Origin: Ophiodon elongatus
Lineage: Eukaryota; Chordata; Actinopteri; Perciformes; Hexagrammidae
Length of the DNA: 64,000 bases
Reading direction: 5' to 3'
Assembly: GCA_016806645.1 (NCBI GenBank)
Contig: JACSYO010002129.1
Span: 1,340,501-1,404,500, forward strand
The translations under genes were made by a program, and so were the position numbers. Numbering within the stretch: the first letter of the stretch is position 1; the number at the start of each line of letters is the position of its first letter. Shown in pieces: positions 52,301 to 62,500 of the stretch. The notes beneath the pieces are model-generated. The model was not told where the DNA came from and did no database searches. It saw only the letters and a program-made list of their open reading frames with translations.

Positions 52301-54908
52301 TTTATCTCATGTTTCTGAAGAAAGAGCACTGTAGCACAATTGTGGAATGTGGTTTTATCTATCTGTTGTTTAGATATATTGTTATTAAGGCGGTGTAAAA
52401 TAAACCTCAAGGGTATTTAGTATCACATTCGTATATAGTCAAGCATTATCGTTACGTCTCCTATGATGTGTTGATTTGATGTTCTTTGGTCTCCCGTAGG
52501 TACTACCTGAAAGAATCTCGTGGCAGCAGACGCTGGTTGATATTCCTAGAGGGTCAGTATAAATATATATCATGTCATTACATTTCTCTTTCTAATGCTC
52601 AAATTGAGAATGAGTCTTGACAATGTGTTTGATACACTCTCCATGTTTTTGTGTATCTATGACCAGGCGGCTGGTACTGCTTCAACAAGGAGAACTGTGA
52701 CAGCCGATATGAGACGACGAGGAGACTGATGAGCTCATCCAAGTGGGCCCAAACTAAAACAGGTCAGCTTCAGCTGTTTTGTCTACTTCCCTATACGCTC
52801 CCATAAGCGCCACTGTTACTCTACCTGTGACCTGAAGCAAATCCTGACCCCGAAAACATGGCGAAAAAAGTAGCTGGATCCTAATGTCTCAGTAATTAAA
52901 AGGATCGGATGTATCTGTCACCCCGTCATAATGTAGCTGCGGTGAAGGGCTACCTGGCGCCCGCTGCTGTAGGAACTGAGACGCTTCCCTCTCTCATTGC
53001 AGTGTAATAACTGTAATCCATGTGGTAATGATGATGAGGAGGAAGAGGATGTGTCTGGGAGTGCCAGGATGGCTAATGATACATGTTGATCTGTCTCTGC
53101 AGGCACAGGGATCCTGTCTCCGCTGCCTGAGGAAAACCCTCACTGGTGGAATGCCAACATGGTGTAAGTTGACTTATGTTTGTGTGTTTATTGAAGCTTA
53201 ATTTTTAATCACAGCTGGGAACTTTAACTGTATGTTGATGGTGCAGGTTCATCCCGTACTGCTCCAGCGATGTGTGGAGCGGCGCTACAGCCAAAACAGA
53301 GCAGAGTAAGACATGAGCGAATCATCAAAATAAACCTTTCGTGTAACCCTCTTTAAAAAAAAAACAAATGATTCTACAGTTCTACTCTGTCTGTGTTGTG
53401 TGTAGGTGGATATGCCTTCATGGGCTCACTGATTATTCAGGAGGTTGTGAAGGACTTGCTGAACAAAGGTCTGGACAGCGCAAAAGTTCTCCTGCTAGCA
53501 GGAAGCAGGTATGTTCATGTGTGAACATTTTGCTTGTGATGTTTAAATTCAAAATCTTAGACATTTCATTCATTTCCTGTACAGGTGTTTGTTAAGAATA
53601 CGTGTGTATGTTTATGCGTGCAGTGCGGGTGGTACTGGGGTCCTTCTGAACGTGGACCATGTGGCAGAGCTGCTGGAGGGGCTGGGACACACCGGGATAC
53701 AAGTGCGAGGCCTGTCTGATTCTGGCTGGTTCCTGGACAATAAGCAGTACCACTTCACGGACTGCTTGGACGCCGTCAGCTGTGCCCCCACTGAGACCAT
53801 CAAGAGAGGCATCAAGTATGGGAGCCAGTGAATATTATCATAAAAAGACAAGGATTTGTGAGATGGACTTATTTTAGTACGGTGACGAGATCATCAGCTT
53901 GCTAACCGTGACACCGTGTATCCTATCTTTTCACCCGGCCCATCAGGTACTGGGGAGGAGTGGTTCCAGAGAGGTGCAGGCAAACCCATGAAGGAGAGGA
54001 GTGGAACTGTTTCTTTGGATATAGAGTCTTCCCATCAATAAAAAGTGAGTTTGGGGTCTCATTCTGTACCATTTAATACGCACCTACTGTACATGCAAGC
54101 CCAACATTATTGAGTGTTATTTGGCACAGAGTAGATATATACTATACGTATAGATGCACAATAATCTTACATTCATCTTTGTCCATTCCCCCTGTGCAGG
54201 CCCTGTGTTTGTTGTCCAGTGGCTGTTTGATGAGGCCCAGTTGACAGTGGACAACATCCAGCTGACAGGCCAGCCTGTGCAGGAAAGCCAGTGGCGCTAC
54301 ATCCAAAACTTGGGCATTGAGCTGAGGAACACACTCAAAGATGTCCCGTAAGGCCACGTCTCTTTTAGGAGGATCATTTAAGTAGGATTATTGCATGGAT
54401 TCCAATTGGTTTATGTGTTGTTGTTGTTTTCTACTTGCAGGGCTATGTTTGCTCCAGCATGTCTATCACATGAAGTTATCACCAGAAAGTGAGTATGATT
54501 TCATTTTCAATCCTCTGTCTTCTCAGTGTATCTGGGCACACGAAACTTTGTGTCTGAGACACTCTACTTGTGAGCTGACAGCGCCCTCTTGTGTTGTGGT
54601 CTAGTTATTGGATTGACGTGCAGGTTAAAGGCACCTCCTTGCCACGAGCCCTGCAGTGCTGGGACCGCAGCCTCAACGACAACAGGAACAACAAGGCTCC
54701 GCCCAAAGGCTGCCCCGTGCATCTGATTGACAGCTGCCCGTGGCCACACTGCAACCCCACATGCCCCACCATCCGAGACCAGTTCACCGGACAAGAGATG
54801 AGCGCCTTTCAGTTCCTCATGCACATGGGCTTTGATGTGCAGAAGATGGCCCAGCAGCAGGGCATGGACCCCGGCAAGCTACTGGGCATGCTCAGCAGCG
54901 GCAGCTAA
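49307..54908 (+). CDS. notum: Notum palmitoleoyl-protein carboxylesterase, complete
   Basis: Eleven exons (49307-49635, 52500-52552, 52667-52762, 53103-53163, 53247-53305, 53406-53508, 53624-53815, 53947-54044, 54200-54347, 54441-54488, 54605-54908) join in phase to 496 residues, the human length. A hydrophobic signal peptide covers about residues 1-22. The product is a secreted alpha/beta hydrolase that removes the palmitoleate from Wnt proteins and so dampens Wnt signalling. The triad is visible: Ser234 in LLLAGSSAGGTG, Asp341 in QWLFDEAQL and His390 in CLSHEV (human 232, 340, 389). Other landmarks are LEGGWYCF with the oxyanion region, NANMVFIPYCSSDVWSG and the Cys-rich CPWPHCNPTCP near the end. 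The codon for the catalytic Ser is split (AG|T) by intron 6. An in-frame Met at residue 6 is an alternative start. Teleosts often have a and b copies; I cannot say which this is. Confidence 0.97.
49636..52499 (+). other. notum intron 1
   Basis: At 2.86 kb this is the largest notum intron, with a GTATGT donor and CTCCCGTAG acceptor. Apart from the 36-bp tandem repeat at 51865-51972, I recognise no element. First introns of Wnt targets often hold enhancers, but none can be shown here. Confidence 0.7.
51865..51972 (+). repeat. Three-copy 36-bp tandem repeat in notum intron 1
   Basis: Three units (51865-51900, 51901-51936, 51937-51972) differ by only a few bases. Each holds GATTTTATCCATGACGTGTG. 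The unit is a multiple of three, so an open frame with a 12-residue LDFIHDVCVDE-type repeat runs across it, but this lies inside an intron. The unit contains TGACGTGT, close to a half CRE. Confidence 0.9.
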
Positions 54909-56500
54909 AGGGACACACATACAAACAGCATCTCCAAGCTAAGCCCAAGCAGGGCTGGCTGGTCTCTCTGGCCAGTCTCCCATGGCTGATACCTCCAATT
55001 CCACCTTCACAACCCATTCTACCTATAGTCAACTCCCCTCTGACCTCTTGTTTGCTTTAGTTCGAGCCTCAGTCAAACACAGGGGCTTTTATTTGTTCCA
55101 CAATCCCTTTCCTCACAACTGGTGACGGGCAACACGCCACCACGACAAGGCACAACTCTCTGCTACTCTACATTTAAATTATCTTTTGCTTTGTAAAAGA
55201 AAAAATATCACAAATGTAATCCAGTTTTAAGGATGCTCATTGTTGTTTTATCATTTAAATATTATTTTCATCCTTCCATAGATTATATTTAGTCATTGTT
55301 TAAAAAAAAGAGAACACCACAATGACATAAGGATGCTGTCTTTGTTCAGTAGCCATTATAGAGTATATAAGGGTCTAATTTAAAATAAAACAACTGTTTT
55401 ATAGTTTCTCATCACACAAAAAACTTCATCGAGACAGTAACAGCTAACAGATGAGGTGAGAAAGGCACTGGATCAGAAAGGAAATTTTGTATTTACTTTT
55501 AAAATAATGTCAAGAACGGTAGCGAGACACGAATGCTCCTCTAATCAGCCTATGGTATAAGACCAAGTTGGATTAACATGAATGTTTGTTTCAATGTTTT
55601 TTTCAATTCATTATGTTTTATTGCCACGAGTGTAACAAAGACACTATTGCCGAGCGTCAAGTAATAATGAGATTTAAAAGAAAAAAGCTACAATTCATAA
55701 ATTCAAGAAAATTGCAGAAAACAATAGGCTTCAGAAATTAAACAGACAAATATCAAATGTTATTCCTTGCTAAAGAAAGTAGCCAAAAAGAACAAAAGAC
55801 AGACAATGCTCCAAAAATATATATTATTGTTGTGATTATTGTGGGTTAAGAGAAAAGATTAAGGTAACTCATCTGAGTGCCATATTTTCAGTTTGGACAG
55901 CTGTGAAGATGCCACAAAGGCCGGTTTAGTCGTCTGCTGAAGCTGAAGATTGTGGTGCTAAAGTGGACAGAGAAACACTTTAAAGATCTATCAGTAGCTA
56001 TACATACACCACAGTGCCATTACATCTAGTCTATACTTCTTTCACACAGGCTGCATCATCTCAAGAGGACTGTTCAAACCCCAGATACATAGGGTACACA
56101 TTCATGCTAGGTCAGTAGCTCAGCAATCCTCAGATCAATGCAATGAACATTTAAAGGGAGACAAATTACGTGTATTGTATATTTTTTGAGTATTTGTATA
56201 GGTTCTTTCAAGTGTTCACTATTGTAACTCCCTTCTTATATTTCATAATAGAGATCACTTTTTAATATAATTGCAATGTTGTATGTAATGATGTCTTTAT
56301 AAATGATGTTTTTAAAGGACCTCTATTTCGCATCACACCAGAGAAGGAAACGTATTACTACTTGTAATTTTATTCTGTAACATATTTTTTAACAGAAAAA
56401 AAGAACTCAAGCTACATTGGTAATTTACATATTTATTTTGTTATGTAAATCATATTTATAAGTGCTATTTTCACAGAGAAGTGATTCTTTGTAAATTGTA
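54909..56500 (+). other. notum 3'UTR and downstream flank
   Basis: AT-rich sequence following the stop. AATAAA at 55384-55389 is a candidate polyadenylation signal about 480 bp after the stop. No coding signal. The real 3' end could be further downstream. Confidence 0.5.
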
Positions 56501-57800
56501 AATACATTGCTGTTTTTTCTCCTTGTGTTGATTGCATGTCTTTGTATCAGACCTAAAAGAAAAGACACATTACATATACTACAAGGTAAATATTGCTGTG
56601 CAGTCCTGTTGTTATTAATTATTCGTAATACTATTTATATTATTTGTATTATTACTAAAAAGACTAGTAGTAGTAGTAGTATTTGCTCAATTCTCATTCC
56701 CATTTTACACTCATCGCACAAAAACCTTGAGCAGGAGGTAGGTCAACAGCTCCCTCGGGCTCCCACTATTCTGACATATCTGATAATACATATGAGGCTT
56801 AGTGTATACAATCTGTCAGTTAAAGGTTTCTCAACACCTTATATTTTTGCAGCTTTTGTTAAATCTCAAGAACTGTGGTCAATCTCCAAAAACAGGGAAA
56901 GATTTCGAAGTAGGTAATGTGAAAGAGAGAAATGTTGGCGTTTTTTTATTTTATTGAAAATGACCCATAACTAAGAGGAAATTACCTGATGAACTGATAA
57001 TATCAAACTTTATATTACCAGTCTACAATACATATTCTAACATTACACACGTACAACAGTCAACGTAAGGCACTGATCTAATCATCAGGAGCAGTTGGGT
57101 TCAGTTTCCTGCTCAAGGACAATTCGACATGTGGTCAGGAGGAGCCGATGCGATTAATGCTCTACCTGCTGAGGCACAGCCATCTTTACACATCAAGTAT
57201 GTCACATTCCTAGTTTGCGCCACGTTGATGTGCCGAACACAGTGCTAAAATATAACTCCCGAGAGAAACAAGGGGTCCAGCGCACGCTGACTGGTTACAG
57301 GGGATTTGCAGCCTCTAACCGTGCAGACAGATTACATTTTCGACACCGCTGTTTCTTCACAGTAAAATTGGTCACAGACATAAGGGAAACACACATAGTC
57401 AACCTAGAACAGGTGAAATATGATGATGATTTCAAACCTATTGGATAATAGGTGTCCAAGTGTGACACCTACTGCACTATAATCACATCAGAAAAAAGAA
57501 CACAGATGTATCTATCAAAAAGTACAAATACTGTATCCTTCCAGTTTAATAAATTAAATCCTGAGTAATTCAGCTCTTCATTTAGGCCAAAGGGCTCAAC
57601 TGTGTTGACTGTTGAGTGTGAATCCAACATGCCTCTCTGCGGAGCAGTGACTTGATAATGTCACCACCTCTCTGGAACAATAAGCTTCTTTGCAGTCTTA
57701 GGAACTGGCTAATAGGAATATTGCAGCTGTTTTGGGTGATTACTGTCAGCTATTAGAAGTGCGTTTCTGCTTAAGGGTTTGTGATAGATTGTAGTCTCAA
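56501..57800. other. notum-myadml2 spacer, left part
   Basis: No gene recognised. An AGT trinucleotide run (about five units) lies near 56664-56681. Open frames here look random. Confidence 0.4.
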
Positions 57801-57814
57801 TATTACTGTTGTTT

Positions 57815-58138
57815 CCCTAAGTTTAGGAAGCAAATATGGAATGTTGTTCCATGGTGAAAGAGAGATAGTTTGCTGTATAATTCATATATTTCATGAAATC
57901 CATCAGCTCTAGACCGCTCCATAAAGACCATAATATCATCGATGTATCATTTCTACAAAGCAATCTTGGACAATAATGTGTTTTGGAGTGAATTATGAAT
58001 GAATATTTCAGCATAGGAAGCATAATTAGCATAATTTTCTCTAAGCATAGGAGGGGACATATGCACTGCCCATTGGGGGCTTATTAATGTATTTTGTAGT
58101 TTGGGCAAGCCATAAAAAAAAAAGGTAATATCTGACAC
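57815..58138 (-). pseudogene. Penelope-like reverse transcriptase fossil
   Basis: On the minus strand, two overlapping frames carry reverse transcriptase remnants: FYGLPKLQNTLISP near 58115-58070, an ANYASYAEIF stretch near 58035-58000, then after a frame change SMILWSLWSGLELMDF and YMNYTANYLSFTMEQHS. In Penelope-type polymerases, as I recall them, the order is a YGLPKIHK block, SMG..APxYAN, the YIDD catalytic box with W.GS, and LSFT. Here the catalytic YIDD box is damaged, and frame shifts and an N-terminal gap show the copy is dead. About 320 bp remain. Confidence 0.6.
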
Positions 58139-58405
58139 AGAAAAAGTAGGAAGGATTCGGCTGAAATATACCAGACTTCACATGCTGTAAAATGAATATG
58201 TTCACCTTATACACTGTAACTAAAAAATTACAGCATACTAATACCTCAGGTTAAAGTATTTTAAGTAACTACTAATTTATTTCCACTTCTCTCTTACATG
58301 TATCGCTCAAATCTGCAATCACATAATCATAATCATCCCTCTGGACCTGTATGTAATTTCTGCCTCTAATGGGAGTCTAAGCCTCTCTCCCTGTCATTAC
58401 ACCGG

Positions 58406-59330
58406 TATAAATGCCAGTTTCTTACTGAGGGTGCTCTGACTCAGCCTCTCTGGGTTCTCCCTAGAAATACGACTCCCATACTGCCTGCCACATGTAGCAT
58501 CCCACCCCTCTGTGGAATATAGCCCCCCTATTTTTAGAGCTGGCGAGGCCTGTATCCTGGGCTCGGCTCAAACTTTCATTTAAACAACCACCCCTTGCAG
58601 TCCACTAAGTGCACACTGACACACACAGGAGGGAGAGGGTGTGTTTTTGTGAGAGCAAGAAAGAGTGGGAGACCCAATCCAAGAGGCAAAAGGAGACCGA
58701 GACAGCAAGACAAAGCGCAAGAGACAGAGCCAACAGTTTGAGTGATTTTGATGAGCAGTTAAGGGCCTACAGTGAAGAAATTACAAAAACCGAATCACTG
58801 AGTAATGGAACTTGACTGACAGGACAACAAACTAGTCCACCTGTTCGGCACTGGGGGCTATTGTTGGAAGATTGATCTCTGGATATGACTTTTAGAGGAC
58901 CTTACTCCACTTTGGACTTTTGATACACTGGACAACTTGGTGATTGAAGAGTGCAAGCAAGGGAAACCAAGATTTATGAGGACGTACACTACAGCTTTGA
59001 GTAAGACCAGGATCAAATACTTCATTTCTAAAACACTATAAAAAGGACTGATACAAGTGTTATGTGATTTACAGAAATGATACTCTGTATTCGTAGTTTA
59101 TAGACTTGTGCAGCCGAGTAGAGATATTACTTTAGAAACAAACAAACAAAAAGTACACAATATATCTTATTTCAAGCTCTAATTAAATATCCTTTACTAA
59201 AACAAGCTACCGTACTAACTTCTACATAACAGTGTATAAATGTGACTTGATCTTACGCAGACTACTGTAATTACAAAGCAAGCTCAGGAAAGAATTACAG
59301 ACATTTGTAATTAGGGGCCATCTATAAAAA
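58406..59330 (+). promoter_or_regulatory. myadml2 upstream region: MEF2 box and TATA-like boxes
   Basis: CTATTTTTAG at 58528-58537 is a perfect MEF2 site, fitting the muscle-biased expression reported for MYADML2. TATA-like boxes occur at 58406-58412 (TATAAAT), 59037-59046 (TATAAAAAGG) and 59323-59330 (TATAAAAA, then GGC). The last, 133 bp before the start codon, is the simplest core promoter for an intronless transcript. A GA|GTAAGA donor-like site near 59000 leaves room for a spliced 5'UTR. Which start is used is not known. Confidence 0.45.
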
Positions 59331-59462
59331 GGCACCCAAGGAAAGGGTGAGGTCTGGACAAAAAAAAGAAAAAAGAGTCAGCCACAAGGACACCAAGACA
59401 GAGAACAGGACGTCAAGAGTCTCCCCAAGAAAAACAGCTGCCTCTCCGAGACAACGCACACC

Positions 59463-60374
59463 ATGGATTCTAATGGAGGACACTATCTCAACAAAGAAGC
59501 TGTGCTGTCACCTTTAGGTGCAGCCCGAATATGCCAGCTGCTCCTTGGTTGCACCATAATGTCCCTTGTGTCCCACGGTGCAGACTACAGCGCCACCTAT
59601 GGAACCTTCTGCATGTTTGTGTGGTGCTTCTGCTTTGCGGTCACACTGGTTGTGTTCACCTTGGACATCACGCGGCTCCACGCGTGCATGCCCATTTCCT
59701 GGGATAACTTCACCGTGGCGTTTGCCATGTTGGCAACACTCATGTATATCACTGCCTCTGTGGTCTACCCGGTTTACTTCCTCCAAACAGAGTGCCCCGA
59801 TGAGGACTGTGAAGTCCAAATCTACCGCATTGCTGTCACCGTCTGCTCCAGTGTCTGCTGCTTCCCCTATGGTGCTGAGGTGTTCCTAACTCGAGCCAAG
59901 CCGGGGGCTGTGGTGGGTTACATGGCCACTGTGTCCGGGCTACTCAAGGTGGTCCAGGGTTTTGTGGCCTGCATTATTTTCGGAGCCCTGGCCAATGACA
60001 GCGAGTACACCCTCTACATTGCCACCCAGTACTGTGTGGTGGTGTACAGCCTGTGCTTCTCTATCACGGTCGTAGTGGTCATACTGACTGTTTCTGGTCG
60101 GACCGCTGCCCTGCGCTTCCCCTTTGATCGGTTTGTGATCGTCTACACCTTCTTCGCTGTGATCCTCTACCTCAGCACTGCACTGATCTGGCCCATCTTC
60201 AGCTTTGACAAAAAGTACGGCACCACTACTCGTCCTGAGGACTGCCCCCGCGGAGAATGTGCCTGGGACAGTAAGCTAGTGGTGTCAGTGTTCACCAACG
60301 TCAACATGATCCTATATTTTGTGGACCTCGTTTACTCCCAGAGGATCCGCTTTGTCTCCAGCTCTGCTGTCTGA
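59463..60374 (+). CDS. myadml2: Myeloid-associated differentiation marker-like protein 2
   Basis: A single open exon of 303 residues with a good start context (CACACCATGG). The protein is almost entirely membrane: about eight hydrophobic segments (near residues 19-40, 49-71, 80-102, 118-140, 157-178, 186-210, 222-245, 270-295) in two MARVEL-like halves, as in the MYADM family. The second half holds LIWPIFSFDKKYG and a Cys pair (DCPRGEC) in a loop, mirroring VVYPVYFLQTECPDEDC in the first half. Single-exon coding, length and position between NOTUM and PYCR1 match human MYADML2 (about 307 residues). Molecular function is not established; MARVEL proteins organise membrane domains. MYADM-family identity is firm, and the exact paralogue rests on synteny. 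Confidence 0.92.
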   Translation: MDSNGGHYLNKEAVLSPLGAARICQLLLGCTIMSLVSHGADYSATYGTFCMFVWCFCFAVTLVVFTLDITRLHACMPISWDNFTVAFAMLATLMYITASVVYPVYFLQTECPDEDCEVQIYRIAVTVCSSVCCFPYGAEVFLTRAKPGAVVGYMATVSGLLKVVQGFVACIIFGALANDSEYTLYIATQYCVVVYSLCFSITVVVVILTVSGRTAALRFPFDRFVIVYTFFAVILYLSTALIWPIFSFDKKYGTTTRPEDCPRGECAWDSKLVVSVFTNVNMILYFVDLVYSQRIRFVSSSAV

Positions 60375-61190
60375 ACCCCTCATCCCCTAAAGACAAACAA
60401 AGAAACTTTGAGTCCACATCATGCTCTCCACAGGTCTGGTCTCTGTGAAGGAATAATTCCATTGGATCCATAGATTCATGGTGTCATATCTATGTGTGGC
60501 ATTTCTTTTATTATCAGTTTTTTTTTTTATAGAATTTTGCCTGTAGGCAGCAAAACTGACAGTATTACCCCCTTTTATGAGCTTAAAAGGTCTTTGCCCA
60601 GTTCTGCTGTGACCTACCAGGGAGAGACTGCCAGGTACGCCGACAAGCTGATCTCAGCATCTTTGTCCACAGAGGACCCCGGGAAGTATGTCCATCTCAG
60701 CACCAAATACGCTCCAGATACTGTGGGTGGTGGCATACACGGCGGACCTATGGGAGTGTGGGGTAATGTTTGGAATATCAGAACAGTGTTATGTCAGTCA
60801 GAGTACAGAGGCTGAACAATTTATTTATGTATTAATATATGCATTCAAACGTATGTAAAAAGTAAAAAGGATGAATATATATCTCATAAAGATGAATGGC
60901 ATATGTTAAGTCTACAGTATGCACTGAACTTTGCTTTTTGCTTTCGGCTTTCTAGACATTCTTTTATTCTTTCCTCCACAGATGTAATGCCAAAGGTTGA
61001 CGTTCATTAGGCTTTTCCTGTCATCCACTGAATGTTAAATGTATCTCATACATGAATTTATTTCTGTATAACAGTATAATTGTATTTTATTTGGGATAAG
61101 CACAGTCAGAGATTACACATGAGTGTAATCTCATCTTTTGTTATATTTCTGATGTGTTCCATGGTTAATAAAAATGTGATCAAATAATAT
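60375..61190 (+). other. myadml2 3'UTR
   Basis: Follows the TGA stop and ends after AATAAA at 61167-61172 with T/GT-rich sequence beyond. Within it, 60492-60815 is an open frame with unusually protein-like composition (see findings). Confidence 0.55.
61167..61172 (+). promoter_or_regulatory. Putative myadml2 polyadenylation signal
   Basis: AATAAA about 790 bp downstream of the stop, followed by TGTTTTACTGGTCTTTTTG, a typical T/GT-rich downstream element. Confidence 0.65.
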
Positions 61191-62017
61191 GTTTTACTGG
61201 TCTTTTTGATTTCTGTATACTTTGCATGAAGTAACGTACAGTCTAAATTGAAATGTGAACTTTAACTCTCAACTTTCAGAAGACAGAAGACTCCTCTATT
61301 ACACAGACATCATAAATCTCATTTGTATATTGGCAAAGGTTCAAATCAAAAATGAAATTGGTAGTTGTGTTGATTAAAGTACATATGATTTATAGCCTGA
61401 TTAAATCAAATGAACGTGATACTTTAATATGTGCACTAGAGTCATTTATAAATCTGTTAAATGACATGTACTCTACAGTGTTAGAAAACAGTTTCCCGAG
61501 AAGCATTTTTATTGGTTGCACGCGTCCACACCAAACTGGTGAACAATTTAGCAACTTAAAGTAGGCTTGTTTATCATCGTCAATTGTATTCCTTTTGCTT
61601 CAGACCTACTCTATTTAAATGTTCTTTCTAATATGTTTCACGATGACCCTGGTGAAGGACACGAGCCGAAAGGCGTTGGTCTAATCTACAAGTGTTGCAG
61701 GAGTTTTACCTCTTCAGAATTAATTGTTCCCCTTCTGCATGCACCTTGGAAGTAAATCCCTACCCTATTTCTTCAAGTGTATTTAATTGATATAAGTGCA
61801 CAAAATAAACGATATGAAATGTTGTTGTCAATACAGGCACTAAAGATAAAAAAAACAAAAAAAACATGTATTACTAACTGATAACTGGGCTACAGGTTAA
61901 CTTGTCTGTCTAGGTTCCAAGAACATCTCTACCGTGTCCTTCAAGGTCTCATCCAGTAGGTGATAGTAAAGTAACTTCCTGACATTGTCACCCACATTTC
62001 TTCCCTCCGGCACAATC
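61191..62017. other. myadml2-pycr1 spacer
   Basis: No gene. Near 61649-61681 there is a second repeat fossil with a hammerhead-like core: CTGGTGA, a short GG/CC stem, CCGAAA and GTTGGTC, followed by CAAGTGTTGCAGGAGTTTT, which echoes the copy at 33.06 kb. Confidence 0.45.
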
Positions 62018-62094
62018 TGATGCAACAGGTTTCACAGAACCCTGTGATTGGTCAAACGAGTTACATGTTTCACAAAAACGCACACGCTCATTGG
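62018..62094 (+). promoter_or_regulatory. pycr1 promoter: ATF4-type CARE and two inverted CCAAT boxes
   Basis: TGATGCAAC (62018-62026) is the reverse complement of GTTGCATCA, an exact match to the C/EBP-ATF response element. Two ATTGG boxes (62047-62051 and 62090-62094) are spaced 43 bp apart, suited to NF-Y. PYCR1 is an established ATF4 target in mammals in the amino-acid response. Activity here is inferred. Confidence 0.6.
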
Positions 62095-62129
62095 CTCGCT
62101 AGCCTGTCAGTTAAATTGATCGCAACAGG

Positions 62130-62238
62130 TACAGTGGGGCGCGCGACCATCGGGCCACGTTGACGGTGTCGTCATTTCAGGTGTTTCAAGTGTGAAGCTG
62201 TTGCTGTATCGCTCGGCTGTGGCCTCCTCAGTTTACTC
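62130..62238 (+). other. Probable 5' non-coding exon of pycr1
   Basis: A GC-rich stretch ends at 62238 with a strong donor (TC|GTAAGTAT), and the next acceptor (CGCAG, 62491-62495) lies 5 nt before the start codon. The left boundary (transcription start) is a guess from the promoter boxes. Confidence 0.55.
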
Positions 62239-62459
62239 GTAAGTATTTCCTCTGCGAATGTATTCACTGCACAACAATATGGCCGCTGCCACCGTGTGTT
62301 GAGAACTGTTGTTTGCTTCGTTTTAATAAGGTTTGTTTACCAACAACCACAGCACAACATGCAAGCTGCACCCCGGTTTGCACACGGTGTTAGACGGAGT
62401 AAATCACCTGTGTTTGTTGCGATGACGTGATTCACCCCTGCTAAGGTTTTCAACCCTGT

Positions 62460-62494
62460 CCACACACACGCACACGCGCACGCACGCACACGCA
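62460..62494. repeat. CA/CG microsatellite at the pycr1 intron 1 acceptor
   Basis: CACACACACGCACACGCGCA-type repeat directly abutting the acceptor AG. It replaces the usual T-rich pyrimidine tract. Confidence 0.85.
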
Positions 62495-62500
62495 GGTAGA

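Noticed and set aside
58609..58815. 68-residue charged open frame upstream of myadml2
   Set aside because: Low-complexity Arg/Glu/Ser composition from purine-rich DNA; no family match. It is probably 5' flanking or 5'UTR sequence.
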